A DNA stretch of 64,000 nucleotides, taken from Astropecten irregularis (taxonomy: Eukaryota > Echinodermata > Asteroidea > Paxillosida > Astropectinidae). Shown one piece after another: positions 59,201 to 62,039 of the stretch (positions are counted from its first letter, which is position 1; each line of letters starts with the position of its first letter). The stretch is taken from assembly GCA_963971285.1 (NCBI GenBank), contig OZ020245.1, positions 17,250,983-17,314,982 on the forward strand, in the 5' to 3' direction. The position numbers and the translations under genes were made by a program. The notes beneath the pieces were generated by a model. It saw nothing but the letters and a program-made list of their open reading frames with translations. It was not told the origin of the DNA and made no database searches.

Positions 59201-62039
59201 ATCAAGGAAGACTTTTCATGCTTAAGCAAATGTTGTGCTTTTACCAACTTACCCTGTAGCGATGAGATTTGTGCTTGCTCTTCTGGAAACATTCAATGCA
59301 AAGTACACAAGTTGGATCCATAGCACAGTCCCTAGAATAAACAAAAAAGCAGAACAAAATCAAATGAGAAATGAATGCTTCTCGTAGCAATGTGCCAAAC
59401 TGAATCCAGTGGCAGAACATCAAGGAATCAGACAAGAAACATGTGAAAATGGCTCAAATTTGGATGAGGCAAGTCAGACCATGGAACTATTTATAGCCTT
59501 ATGGTCAGACAAGGGCTCCGGGGCTGGATTTCACAAAACACTTAGACCAATATCTTCAGATGAGAATAATAACACTATAGTGATTCGAATTGTGGCATCC
59601 AACTTTGCTTAACAGCAATAATCCTCTACAGCAAGGAATGTATTTGGGTGTTTTTTTTACCGGCCCTATTATCAGTCATCGGTCAAATAGAGTTCATCTG
59701 GCCGGACTTTGTGTGCAGGATGCTCGGCAAAAACAATGCAGACAGACAATGGTTGAATACCGCCGGACAAAAGGCCTAATTCACGGCAGATGTAATCGAT
59801 GTCACCGCATCTGCGTTCCGGGTTCACAATTTGGGATCTGCTAAAAATTGCTGATGCAAATCAAAGGGGTATATGAAGCGCATTTTTGGGGGTCAGTGAA
59901 AGTTCATTGAACCTCTCGTTCCAGTCACTACCCCCCATTCACTGCACTTCAATGGAAATAACAAAGCAATATTCTCACACCATGTCATGAGGTGAACTAC
60001 TACAGATGCTTTCCGACCGAAGAGTTATCAGGTGGGTTTGAATCCCATCTGAGCCAGCACGTGATTTGTTTCACGTGCACTCACAAGCACTGAGTATACA
60101 GTGCTCTTCCACGTCTGTGAAGGGCAAGCCTAATATGCATCTATTTCCAGACCAAAATCATTTAATATTCACAAAACAAGTAATAAACTGCTACAAACTG
60201 CTCATCACCCAAAATTACCGGAAACATATCAAATGCTTAAAGTTGGGACGGCCTGGCGCGTTTTGATCCTAGCAGGATCTTTCTCAAAGGCTGGATCTTT
60301 CTTCTTCAGCCTTTGAGCAAGATCCTGCTAGGATCGAAACGTGTCAGGCCCTCCTAACTTTAAATATTCACAAAAGAGTAGACAGCATTTCATAAAATCA
60401 ACACAGCATCGGATGGACAATAACAATTGCTCACCGGCAGGAATATGTGGGCTCTCCCATCTTGAAGACTCGTCCGCACAGCTGCGGCGGACTGTCCGTC
60501 TTCTTCAGCTGCTGCAGCACCAGACGGGGGTCGCCGTTGCAGATGAACCACTCCAGCGGCTGCAGTAGCTTCTCATGGCACACCTGGTCTTCCTCCGGTA
60601 CACTCAGCTCGTTGGAGGTGTAGGCCTGGGGCACGCTGTCTCGCCAGAACTCGTACAGGGTAGCATTCAGGTCTGCCTTGGAGCTACATTTCTGCCATCT
60701 CTGTGAAACAAAGAAGGGGAATGAACTGAGGATCACAAAGGACTACAACTACAAAATACTGTGTCAAGGATTTTTATTACAGCGGAATGCTGCTATAACG
60801 ATCATCGCGAAACCAACCTTGACTAGTGCTAGGCAAAATCAGGTAATTTCATATCCGGTTACTGATTGCAAAAAAACAAAAGGTTAACAGTTAACCTACA
60901 TCATGCGTGCTCAGTGTAGAAGAATAGGTCCTGAATAAAAGCATGCAAGGTATTGAGAGAGGGTATTGATGTGACCACAATGGGAATCTGTCTATTGCTG
61001 GTTTGACATGACGATATTTATGTTACATGTATTTCTAAGATCAAGCATTTAGATCAAGTACGTACAATGTTTTTTTTAGATCATGTTTGTGAAAAGCATG
61101 TTTCTACTTGGCAAAATGGACAATCTGTACATCCCACCATGTTCATTATATCAGTTCATTGTCGAGTAAATTATTTTTTGTTCACTTTTCAATCGTTAAT
61201 ATTAATCCTTTCAGTTTCCCTCGTTGTTATTTGATGATTGAAACAGAGAATGTTTGATATATTCGTGGCTACCAAACAGCAATCTTTTGGTAAGATTGGT
61301 AATCAAAAATGTTGATTCTTCCTGACGAATTCCACTGTGATAGGCATCACGTGTGCACAACCCTTAGGGAGAGGGCATTTTGTGATTTAAAAAAATTGTT
61401 ATTTCCAAGTTTGAAAAAAACAACAATAAAACTCACTTTTCAGATATGCTACCCCAGTGTTAAACATATAAGATTGAAGTTCATCACAACTTGTATCTAG
61501 TAAGTTAACTCTTAGGCCTATGTGGAAAATATATTGCACGCCGAATGAACGTGTCATGTAATTATTGTAAACGCAGGCAACGTGTTCTTGGACTTGGCTT
61601 CTAACAACAACCAACCAAATAAAAGTAAAGTAATGATGGGTAATACACTGGAATTGCTTTTTAACCTGACCGTGAGTATTTCTGAACGCAACAACGGATT
61701 CATAAATCCGTCAACGAAACTATGATTCATAGTTTTGTCGCACCGGATAACGGCGGATTTGCAAATTTTCTGACGAGTCAAAGAAGATACGTTAAAAGTG
61801 CAACACACACTACGCAGTAGGCCATACGCAACGTTACGAAGCAAGTTACTGTACCGACTTCCGTCCGGTCATATTATTGCCACATAAACACAGCAACAGT
61901 TACAATAATACATCAAATACGAACATGGATTTGTTCTTAAATAATTTACATTGGAAAGTCTGTCAGGCGAAGTGGATTTTCCCTCAGACATGTCAGAATA
62001 CCCTTCACCATCACAGCCGGTACTCTCTCGATCAGCCAT
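30512..62039 (-). CDS. UBR2: UBR1/UBR2-type N-recognin E3 ubiquitin ligase, 47 coding exons
   Basis: This is the single-copy-type invertebrate counterpart of vertebrate UBR1 and UBR2. It is a RING E3 that reads N-degrons and, with a RAD6-type E2, polyubiquitinates substrates for the proteasome. The 47 exons join in continuous phase to 5619 nt (1872 residues; human UBR2 is about 1755). Domain order: UBR box about 105-175 (binds basic N-termini), ClpS-like domain about 226-300 (binds bulky hydrophobic N-termini, LFNDE-HTYEQV core), a long helical scaffold, a basic helix about 1030-1060, RING-H2 at 1112-1217 (Cys1112, Cys1115, Cys1172, His1174, His1177, Cys1180, Cys1214, Cys1217), and a Cys/His-rich autoinhibitory cap ending in Ile-Asp-Trp-Gln-Asn-Leu. 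The family is certain. The symbol is a choice, because I cannot tell UBR1 from UBR2 orthology; the gene probably predates their split. Introns over 300 bases hold only repeats listed separately, or nothing I recognise. Confidence 0.95.
30835..30980 (+). repeat. tRNA-like SINE
   Basis: B-box-like 'gtgggttcgaatcccatc' followed by 'tgagccagaaca' and a shared 3' region ('gcactgagtatgcagtgctc'). Same family as 60028-60130. Confidence 0.7.
31357..31562. mobile_element. GAGCCT-bearing MITE, copy 1
   Basis: 206 bp. GGGCGTTTACGAAACGGAGG and its complement form the ends, flanked by ATA on both sides. Interior 'gaagctgaagctctgttttt' and 'gatacccgttat' are shared with 35458-35692 and 46997-47240. Two GAGCCT units. 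Confidence 0.85.
31615..31716 (-). CDS. UBR2: UBR coding exon 46
   Basis: Encodes [11 protein letters not shown] and [13 protein letters not shown], matching 'RVRECQVLFLAGKTKGCFYSPPYLDDYGETDQGL'. Confidence 0.96.
31758..32069 (+). mobile_element. TTAA MITE family A, internally deleted
   Basis: Left 'ttaaacgtaaaatgatactt', right 'accaaagtataatagtgcct'. In UBR intron 45. Confidence 0.75.
32215..32391 (-). CDS. UBR2: UBR coding exon 45 (C-terminal cap cysteines)
   Basis: Encodes Thr-Cys-Pro-Lys, [20 protein letters not shown], Gly-Ala-Cys-Thr-Ser-His and Cys-Gly-Ala-Gly-Val-Gly. These are the Cys/His residues of the autoinhibitory cap shared by UBR1 and UBR2. Confidence 0.97.
32560..32705 (-). 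repeat. Single inverted unit of the 115-bp repeat family
   Basis: Reverse of the 905-1520 unit ('gaagagaccaccagtcc', 'gtggactaggtatcccttc'). Ends a few bases from the exon 44 donor of UBR. Confidence 0.65.
32710..32787 (-). CDS. UBR2: UBR coding exon 44
   Basis: Encodes [20 protein letters not shown], matching 'YPRESNKLINLPEDYSSLINQ'. CAG acceptor, GTAAGT donor. Confidence 0.94.
32820..32950 (+). repeat. tRNA-like SINE fragment
   Basis: 'gtgggttcgaatcccttcc' B-box-like sequence with a preceding A-box-like stretch. No full cloverleaf is apparent. Confidence 0.5.
33231..33402 (-). CDS. UBR2: UBR coding exon 43
   Basis: Encodes [20 protein letters not shown] and Met-Glu-Glu-Leu-Ile-Arg-Ala-Trp, matching 'FEHLCSYLSLPNNLICLFQENSEIMNSLIESW'. 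Phase 1 in, phase 2 out. Confidence 0.93.
33617..33750 (-). CDS. UBR2: UBR coding exon 42
   Basis: Encodes [20 protein letters not shown], [11 protein letters not shown], matching 'RAGIMPFLKCSALFFHYLNGVPSP'. Confidence 0.95.
33884..33983 (-). CDS. UBR2: UBR coding exon 41
   Basis: Acidic, low-conservation linker (Glu, Asp and Gly rich) ending [13 protein letters not shown], aligning with 'SAVLALYKTLHQYTG'. Phase 1 in, phase 2 out. Confidence 0.86.
34204..34366 (-). CDS. UBR2: UBR coding exon 40
   Basis: Encodes [20 protein letters not shown], matching 'LHIFHLVTMAHIIQILLTSC', after a divergent 35-residue start. Acceptor ATAG, donor GTAAGA. Confidence 0.92.
34570..34855 (+). mobile_element. 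TTAA MITE family A, right end lost
   Basis: TTAA then AGGTAATACAGTGTATCATAC at the left (with a small insertion in the terminal repeat), ending at 'accctgtaagttat'. In UBR intron 39. Confidence 0.75.
35000..35146. mobile_element. Hairpin MITE family C
   Basis: 'ggggttgatttcaccaaact' at the left and 'ggcttcatgaaatcgacccc' at the right. Copies also at 49199-49350 and 57157-57293, all in UBR introns. Confidence 0.75.
35203..35267 (-). CDS. UBR2: UBR coding exon 39
   Basis: Encodes [12 protein letters not shown], matching 'LPCILDIDMFHLLVG'. The GTAGGT donor is in phase 0. I saw no exon between this and exon 40 for the 'FPALQ' stretch of human UBR2. Confidence 0.92.
35458..35692. mobile_element. 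GAGCCT-bearing MITE, copy 2
   Basis: Ends 'gggggtttacgaaacggag' and 'cctgttttgtaaatcccc'. Carries four AGGCTC units at its left. In UBR intron 38. Confidence 0.8.
35932..36028 (-). CDS. UBR2: UBR coding exon 38
   Basis: Encodes [16 protein letters not shown] and [10 protein letters not shown], matching 'DDCLRSLTRFAAAHWTVAS'. Phase 0 in, phase 1 out. Confidence 0.92.
36388..36443 (-). CDS. UBR2: UBR coding exon 37
   Basis: Encodes [19 protein letters not shown], matching 'ERILSDEDKPLFGPLPCRL'. 56 nt, GTGAGT donor. Confidence 0.93.
36523..36850. repeat. ~83-bp tandem repeat, four units
   Basis: Units begin 'aaggtattgtagggtcagac' and contain 'ataactgccctgcc' and a terminal 'gcagggagtctg'. Fills about 70% of UBR intron 36. 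Confidence 0.85.
36920..37007 (-). CDS. UBR2: UBR coding exon 36
   Basis: Encodes [20 protein letters not shown] and Cys-Ala-Tyr-Thr-Leu-Gln-Ser, matching '[28 protein letters not shown]'. The next intron is mostly an ~83-bp tandem repeat. Confidence 0.94.
37230..37480 (+). repeat. tRNA-like SINE, plus orientation
   Basis: 'gcagctcagttggtaagagc' (A-box-like), 'ggttacacgtttgaacc' (B-box-like), preceded by a 140-base body also found next to 24095-24345. Only copy in this orientation. In UBR intron 35. Confidence 0.75.
37621..37681 (-). CDS. UBR2: UBR coding exon 35
   Basis: Encodes [20 protein letters not shown], matching 'IPYSESIKEMLTTFGTATYK'. 61 nt, phase 2 in, phase 0 out, GTGAGT donor. 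Confidence 0.93.
38080..38544 (-). CDS. UBR2: UBR coding exon 34 (long, divergent; possible 129-nt inner intron)
   Basis: 465 nt encoding [13 protein letters not shown] and then a low-conservation acidic and Ser-rich region. Bases 38225-38353 have intron-like edges (GTAGCG start, long pyrimidine run, GAG end) and intron-like composition, yet are exactly 43 codons with no stop. Removal or retention both keep frame, giving 336 or 465 nt. Near the 3' end a 42-bp unit is tandemly duplicated ([14 protein letters not shown] then [14 protein letters not shown]). Confidence 0.8.
38600..41040. repeat. 2.4-kb minisatellite, ~74-bp unit, about 33 copies
   Basis: Unit core is 'ccacatagcccctttcagta', 'atactttacacacagttgg' and 'cctccatatcccacatgct', repeating every 70-80 bases. 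Variants form higher-order patterns: an alternating 'gagtatatcc' / 'gagtgctcatcc' dimer across 40480-40990, and an 'acggcttttcagtacg' variant recurring near 39680, 39915 and 40070. Occupies nearly all of UBR intron 33. Confidence 0.95.
41094..41264 (-). CDS. UBR2: UBR coding exon 33 (RING end)
   Basis: Encodes Tyr-Phe-Glu-Ser-Leu-Val, Lys-Glu-Gln-Arg-Arg, YLCPLC (Cys1214, Cys1217) and NTVIPLLLP, closing the RING. The next intron (38545-41093) is almost entirely a minisatellite. Confidence 0.95.
41335..41390 (-). repeat. tRNA-like SINE fragment
   Basis: 'ttgactggagcgggattcga' B-box end of the SINE seen at 12440-12640, within UBR intron 32. Confidence 0.5.
41588..41681 (-). CDS. UBR2: UBR coding exon 32 (RING core)
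   Basis: Encodes Asp-Pro-Leu-Phe and [13 protein letters not shown] (Cys1172, His1174, His1177, Cys1180), matching 'THTSSCGHIMHAHCW'. The donor GTAAAA is weak. Gly replaces the Arg that human UBR2 has before Tyr-Phe. Confidence 0.94.
42213..42259 (-). CDS. UBR2: UBR coding exon 31
   Basis: A 47-base exon encoding Ser-Thr-Val-Leu-Ser-Lys-Asp-Arg, matching 'QRSTVLSKNRS' of UBR2, then VADLGNP. Its place between RING half-sites is normal for the family. Confidence 0.92.
42376..42727. mobile_element. TTAA MITE family A, rearranged, abutting exon 30 donor
   Basis: Left edge TTAA with AGGTAGTATCATACTT. The first part is an inverted right end ('gcataccaaaacagaaatc'), followed by the normal right half up to 'gctaccaaagta', where it stops at the exon 30 splice donor. 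Confidence 0.8.
42732..42902 (-). CDS. UBR2: UBR coding exon 30 (first RING cysteines)
   Basis: Contains [12 protein letters not shown] (Cys1112 and Cys1115 of the RING-H2) and ends Phe-Val-Gln-Arg. The donor is an unusual GTTTGT, and a MITE begins within about 10 bases of it, so the splice site may be weak. Phase 2 out, completed by exon 31 to give Gln-Arg-Ser-Thr-Val-Leu-Ser-Lys. Confidence 0.92.
43234..43865 (+). mobile_element. MITE family B copy, split by a TTAA element
   Basis: 'gggccaatttcataaagct' at the left and 'gcagctctaagaaattggcc' at the right. The middle is interrupted at 'ttggtgcttaa' by the element at 43399-43821. In UBR intron 29. Confidence 0.85.
43399..43821. mobile_element. 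423-bp TTAA-duplication element (piggyBac-like MITE)
   Basis: AGGTTCACTGTAATTAAA and its complement form perfect 18-bp ends. TTAA flanks both sides (43395-43398 and 43822-43825). Excising it restores the family B sequence. Non-coding. Confidence 0.9.
43904..44196 (-). CDS. UBR2: UBR coding exon 29 (basic helix)
   Basis: Residues about 982-1079. A Ser/Thr-rich linker precedes the conserved [12 protein letters not shown] helix and [12 protein letters not shown], matching 'RKRKAEIARLRREKIMAQMSEMQRHFI' upstream of the RING. Donor GTAAGA. Confidence 0.95.
44583..44745. repeat. Inverted repeat with ~55-bp arms
   Basis: 'gttgctatatcacatgattc' at the left and 'gaatcatgtgatatagcaac' at the right, arms extending to 'ctgaattctccaaac' and its partner. 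In UBR intron 28. Confidence 0.8.
44898..44986 (-). CDS. UBR2: UBR coding exon 28
   Basis: Encodes [10 protein letters not shown] and [11 protein letters not shown], matching 'SPSILAMLETLQNAPYLEVHKDMIRWILK'. Confidence 0.92.
45504..45594 (-). CDS. UBR2: UBR coding exon 27
   Basis: Encodes [20 protein letters not shown], matching 'HLIGMALQEEKQHLEN'. Phase 0 in, phase 1 out. Confidence 0.93.
45811..46028 (-). mobile_element. MITE family B, complete copy
   Basis: 'catagcgctgcttaaccacc' at the left, 'agctctatgaaattggccc' at the right. In UBR intron 26. Confidence 0.75.
46261..46415 (-). CDS. UBR2: UBR coding exon 26
   Basis: Encodes the Pro-rich segment Cys-Pro-Pro-Leu-Pro-Pro-Pro-Pro then [20 protein letters not shown], matching 'LPPPVLPPFCPLFASLVNILQSDVMLCIMGTIL'. 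Confidence 0.93.
46597..46645 (-). CDS. UBR2: UBR coding exon 25
   Basis: Encodes [16 protein letters not shown], matching 'AEEAQRKLKRQN'. Short exon of charged helix. TTTTCAG acceptor, GTATGA donor. Confidence 0.9.
46997..47240. mobile_element. GAGCCT-bearing MITE, copy 3, expanded hexamer
   Basis: Shares 'gaagctgaagctctctttt' and 'gatacccgttatttt' with copies 1 and 2. The right arm carries about nine GAGCCT units (47158-47213). In UBR intron 24. Confidence 0.85.
47366..47471 (-). CDS. UBR2: UBR coding exon 24
   Basis: Encodes Gly-Leu-Tyr-Glu-Ile-Lys-Pro and [13 protein letters not shown], matching 'GMYELKPECAKEFNLYFYHFSRAEQSK'. A 183-bp MITE lies in the intron on its 5' side. Confidence 0.94.
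47512..47694. mobile_element. 183-bp MITE with 3-bp TAT flanks
   Basis: GGCTGCGTTCGAGCG at the left and CGCTCGAACGCAGCC at the right, perfect, with TAT on both sides. The interior has repeated 'gagtatactc' palindromes. In UBR intron 23, 41 bases from the exon 24 acceptor. Confidence 0.85.
47774..48002 (+). mobile_element. MITE family B, complete copy
   Basis: GGGACCAATTTCATAGAG and CTCTATGAAATTGGTCCC ends, about 229 bp. In UBR intron 23. Confidence 0.85.
48095..48365 (-). repeat. tRNA-like SINE
   Basis: Minus-strand 'tagctcagtttgcaaaaag' A-box region and 'ggtttgaatcctgctcc' B-box region plus body. A short second B-box end follows at 48408-48475. Confidence 0.75.
48520..48572 (-). CDS. UBR2: UBR coding exon 23
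   Basis: Short exon encoding [18 protein letters not shown], matching 'NKETGMESVIEAVAHFK'. Donor GTAAGT, phase 2. Confidence 0.93.
48732..48926 (-). CDS. UBR2: UBR coding exon 22
   Basis: Encodes [20 protein letters not shown] and Gly-Gln-Val-Thr-Asn-Thr-Asp, ending Glu-Ile-Val-Lys-Ala-Leu-Pro-Lys-Asp. Strong match to 'IEEMLYLIIMLVGERFSPGVGQVNATDE'. 65 codons. Confidence 0.96.
49199..49350. mobile_element. Hairpin MITE family C
   Basis: 'gatcaatttcaccaaactca' to 'gatcgtacggcttcgtgaaa'; same family as 35000-35146. In UBR intron 21. Confidence 0.7.
49494..49601 (-). CDS. UBR2: UBR coding exon 21
   Basis: Encodes [20 protein letters not shown], matching 'TGVSMMDPNHFLMIMLSRFE', then an acidic tail. 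36 codons, phase 0. Confidence 0.93.
49728..50060 (-). repeat. tRNA-like SINE plus partial second copy
   Basis: 'ggctcaggtgggattcgaacc', 'cctcctgctttctagtgcag' and 'gctaggccaccgagctagct'. The first 75 bases ('cacttcactaagtgcctttt') recur at 49975-50056, so a second copy is truncated there. Same family as 1-120. Confidence 0.75.
50245..50310 (-). CDS. UBR2: UBR coding exon 20
   Basis: Encodes [20 protein letters not shown], matching 'IYYYHNVKCRREMFDKDVVM'. 22 codons, phase 0 at both ends. Confidence 0.95.
50612..50722 (-). CDS. UBR2: UBR coding exon 19
   Basis: Encodes [20 protein letters not shown] and Arg-Asn-Gly-Tyr-Ser-Leu-Leu-Asn-Gln, a near-identical match to '[29 protein letters not shown]'. 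37 codons, phase 0. Confidence 0.96.
50835..51010 (-). repeat. tRNA-like SINE
   Basis: 'gattggagcgggatacgaacc' through 'agagctatccagccctattg', tail shared with 48095-48365. In UBR intron 18. Confidence 0.7.
51040..51101 (-). CDS. UBR2: UBR coding exon 18
   Basis: Encodes Gly-Leu-Gln-Leu-Glu-Leu then Leu-Leu-Pro-Gln, aligning with 'AGLHVLLSKSEVAYKFPELLPLSE'. The intron on its 5' side (51102-51962) contains a THAP-like plus-strand ORF. Confidence 0.88.
51596..51729 (+). pseudogene. THAP-like zinc-finger fragment (tentative)
   Basis: An ATG after 'ttcacc' opens [19 protein letters not shown] then Val-His-Phe-Trp-Pro-Phe-Pro-Lys-Pro and Phe-Arg-Trp-Leu-Arg, followed by a GTATGT donor-like site. 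Two cysteines, then an aromatic-FPK block, then a Trp-Leu pair resemble the first half of a THAP domain. These domains occur in P-element-type transposases and host regulators. Opposite strand to UBR, inside its intron 17, with no continuation found. Could be chance. Confidence 0.35.
51963..52049 (-). CDS. UBR2: UBR coding exon 17
   Basis: Encodes [10 protein letters not shown] and [14 protein letters not shown], matching 'CGHSVETIRYCVSQEKVSIHLPVSRLLA'. Phase 1 at both ends. Confidence 0.9.
52183..52267 (-). CDS. UBR2: UBR coding exon 16
   Basis: Encodes [19 protein letters not shown], aligning with the 'LIEAYKKCLAVLMQC' helix. Moderate similarity, but the splice sites (TAG acceptor, GTGAGT donor) and phases fit. 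Confidence 0.88.
52947..53075 (-). CDS. UBR2: UBR coding exon 15
   Basis: Encodes [11 protein letters not shown] and IEPEWEMAF, ending Asp-Trp-Cys-Ala-Ser-Asp. This is one of the best conserved UBR1/2 segments. Phase 0 at both ends. Confidence 0.95.
53173..53341. mobile_element. Long-arm MITE relative, beside exon 14 donor
   Basis: 'ggggctttcacgaaatgaag' at the left and 'cgcttcattttgtgggcc' at the right, with 'gctaccgccattttgtg' as in 28510-28736. Confidence 0.7.
53365..53464 (-). CDS. UBR2: UBR coding exon 14
   Basis: Encodes [20 protein letters not shown], matching 'YVLISKPTEWSDELRQKFLE'. The GTAAGT donor is followed after about 23 bases by a MITE (53173-53341). Confidence 0.93.
53812..53893 (-). 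CDS. UBR2: UBR coding exon 13
   Basis: Encodes Gly-Lys-Phe-Arg-Phe-Gln-Arg and then [11 protein letters not shown], matching 'GRFQFERYTALQAFKFRRVQSLILDL'. Phase 1 in, phase 2 out. Confidence 0.92.
54021..54102 (-). CDS. UBR2: UBR coding exon 12
   Basis: Encodes [18 protein letters not shown] followed by Val-Asp-Tyr, matching 'ARMLITEENLMSIIIKTFMDH'. Donor GTACGT, phase 1 out. Confidence 0.93.
54307..54405 (-). CDS. UBR2: UBR coding exon 11
   Basis: Encodes [20 protein letters not shown] and [10 protein letters not shown], matching the 'DFMEDDHERAVSVTALSVQ' block. 33 codons, phase 0 at both ends. Confidence 0.94.
55017..55245 (+). mobile_element. MITE family B, copy
   Basis: 'ggggccaatttcatagagct' at the left, 'tttttttgtgctaagcagct' at the right. 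In UBR intron 10. Confidence 0.8.
55338..55426 (-). CDS. UBR2: UBR coding exon 10
   Basis: Encodes [20 protein letters not shown], the counterpart of 'HQLFMSSLLMDLKYKKLFA'. Donor GTGAGT, phase 0 out. Confidence 0.94.
55619..55723 (-). CDS. UBR2: UBR coding exon 9
   Basis: Encodes [12 protein letters not shown] and ends KDTKLWK, aligning with UBR2 'SDGLRRILCQV...DSKLWKGA'. Acceptor TAG after a T-run, donor GTCAGA. Confidence 0.93.
55780..56005. mobile_element. PIF/Harbinger-like MITE with TAA duplication
   Basis: 226 bp with ~44-bp near-perfect inverted ends starting AGGCGCCTTTCCATATGTGC, flanked by TAA at 55777-55779 and 56006-56008. A third partial copy of the end ('gcgcacatatggaaaggg') lies inside. 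In UBR intron 8. Confidence 0.9.
56188..56402. repeat. CAG/CAA-rich triplet tract (CTG/TTG in transcript)
   Basis: About 70 triplets, mainly CAG and CAA with scattered interruptions, ending 45 bases from the exon 8 donor. Long ORFs in several frames are by-products of the triplet repeat. Confidence 0.95.
56447..56633 (-). CDS. UBR2: UBR coding exon 8
   Basis: Contains [20 protein letters not shown] and Leu-Gly-Trp-Leu, highly conserved in UBR1/2. The donor GTATTT lies about 45 bases upstream (in transcript sense) of a CTG/TTG-rich triplet tract. Phase 0 in, phase 1 out. Confidence 0.95.
56986..57063 (-). CDS. UBR2: UBR coding exon 7
   Basis: Continues the ClpS-like fold with [16 protein letters not shown] and ends Val-Asp-Arg-Glu, matching UBR2 'TVDRDGR'. 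Phase 0 at both ends, GTGAGA donor. Confidence 0.94.
57157..57293. mobile_element. Hairpin MITE family C
   Basis: GGGGTTGATTTTACGAAGCC to 'gagtttggtgaaatctacccc'. In UBR intron 6. Confidence 0.75.
57503..57563 (-). CDS. UBR2: UBR coding exon 6 (ClpS-like core)
   Basis: Encodes [20 protein letters not shown]. This is the ClpS-like signature, in which Asn-Asp-Glu and His line the pocket for hydrophobic N-terminal residues. Acceptor TAG, donor GTATGT. Confidence 0.95.
58256..58386 (-). CDS. UBR2: UBR coding exon 5
   Basis: Begins [10 protein letters not shown], helical linker between UBR box and ClpS-like domain, ending Leu-Arg-Pro-Lys across the intron. A 33-bp minisatellite starts 12 bases upstream of the acceptor, and the exon frame stays open into it, so the exact 5' edge depends on the CAG acceptor call. 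Confidence 0.9.
58398..58574. repeat. 33-bp minisatellite abutting exon 5 acceptor
   Basis: Units starting GGGCCAATATA recur at 58398, 58431, 58464, 58497, 58530 and 58563, exactly 33 bases apart. Starts 12 bases from the exon 5 edge. Confidence 0.9.
58921..59028 (-). CDS. UBR2: UBR coding exon 4 (UBR box end)
   Basis: Starts [14 protein letters not shown] and closes the UBR box with [12 protein letters not shown]. The acidic Asp residues that contact a basic N-terminus are present. Phase 0 at both ends. Confidence 0.96.
59050..59242 (-). mobile_element. MITE family B filling UBR intron 3
   Basis: 'cttaagcaccaaaaaacctt' through 'caaacaatggctgaatat' to 'catgcttaagcaaatgttgtg'. Both ends are slightly eroded. 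The intron is 59029-59252, so nearly all of it is this element. Confidence 0.8.
59253..59331 (-). CDS. UBR2: UBR coding exon 3 (UBR box core)
   Basis: Completes Arg119, then carries [15 protein letters not shown] and the His-Lys-Ser-His-Arg-Tyr-Arg segment, the zinc ligands of the UBR box. The GTAAGT donor falls after Arg, phase 0. The downstream intron is almost wholly a MITE. Confidence 0.96.
59690..59835 (+). repeat. Dispersed repeat shared with 1985-2110
   Basis: See 1985-2110. The open frame here has no recognisable domain, and matching is at nucleotide level in opposite orientation. Confidence 0.4.
60028..60130 (+). repeat. tRNA-like SINE
   Basis: 'gtgggtttgaatcccatct' then 'gcactgagtatacagtgctc', as at 30835-30980. 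Confidence 0.65.
60195..60365. repeat. Hairpin repeat (GATCCTGCTAGGATCGAAACG family)
   Basis: 'gttttgatcctagcaggatc' pairs with 'gatcctgctaggatcgaaac' around a 'tttctcaaaggctggatc' loop. Best-preserved of three copies. In UBR intron 1. Confidence 0.75.
60435..60700 (-). CDS. UBR2: UBR coding exon 2
   Basis: Residues 31-119. Begins Arg-Trp-Gln-Lys after a CAG acceptor. It matches the N-terminal helical region of UBR1/2 ([16 protein letters not shown]) and opens the UBR box with [14 protein letters not shown]. Donor GTGAGC, phase 2. Confidence 0.95.
60701..61949 (-). other. UBR intron 1
   Basis: 1249 bp of AT-rich sequence. The region 61660-61860 has 'ggcggatttgcaaat' and related short inverted stretches. 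No gene or clear repeat family recognised. Confidence 0.5.
61950..62039 (-). CDS. UBR2: UBR coding exon 1 (start codon)
   Basis: Encodes residues 1-30, rich in Ser, Asp and Gly, ending Leu-Ser-Asn at a GTAAAT donor. This is the first in-frame ATG, with A at -3 and G at +4. The residues are not conserved, so the start rests on context and on phase-0 joining to exon 2. Confidence 0.75.

Noticed and set aside
59590..59844. Cys-rich plus-strand ORF of 84 codons
   Set aside because: Its cysteines fit no zinc-finger spacing I know, and the DNA is shared in opposite orientation with 1985-2110, so it is repeat sequence.
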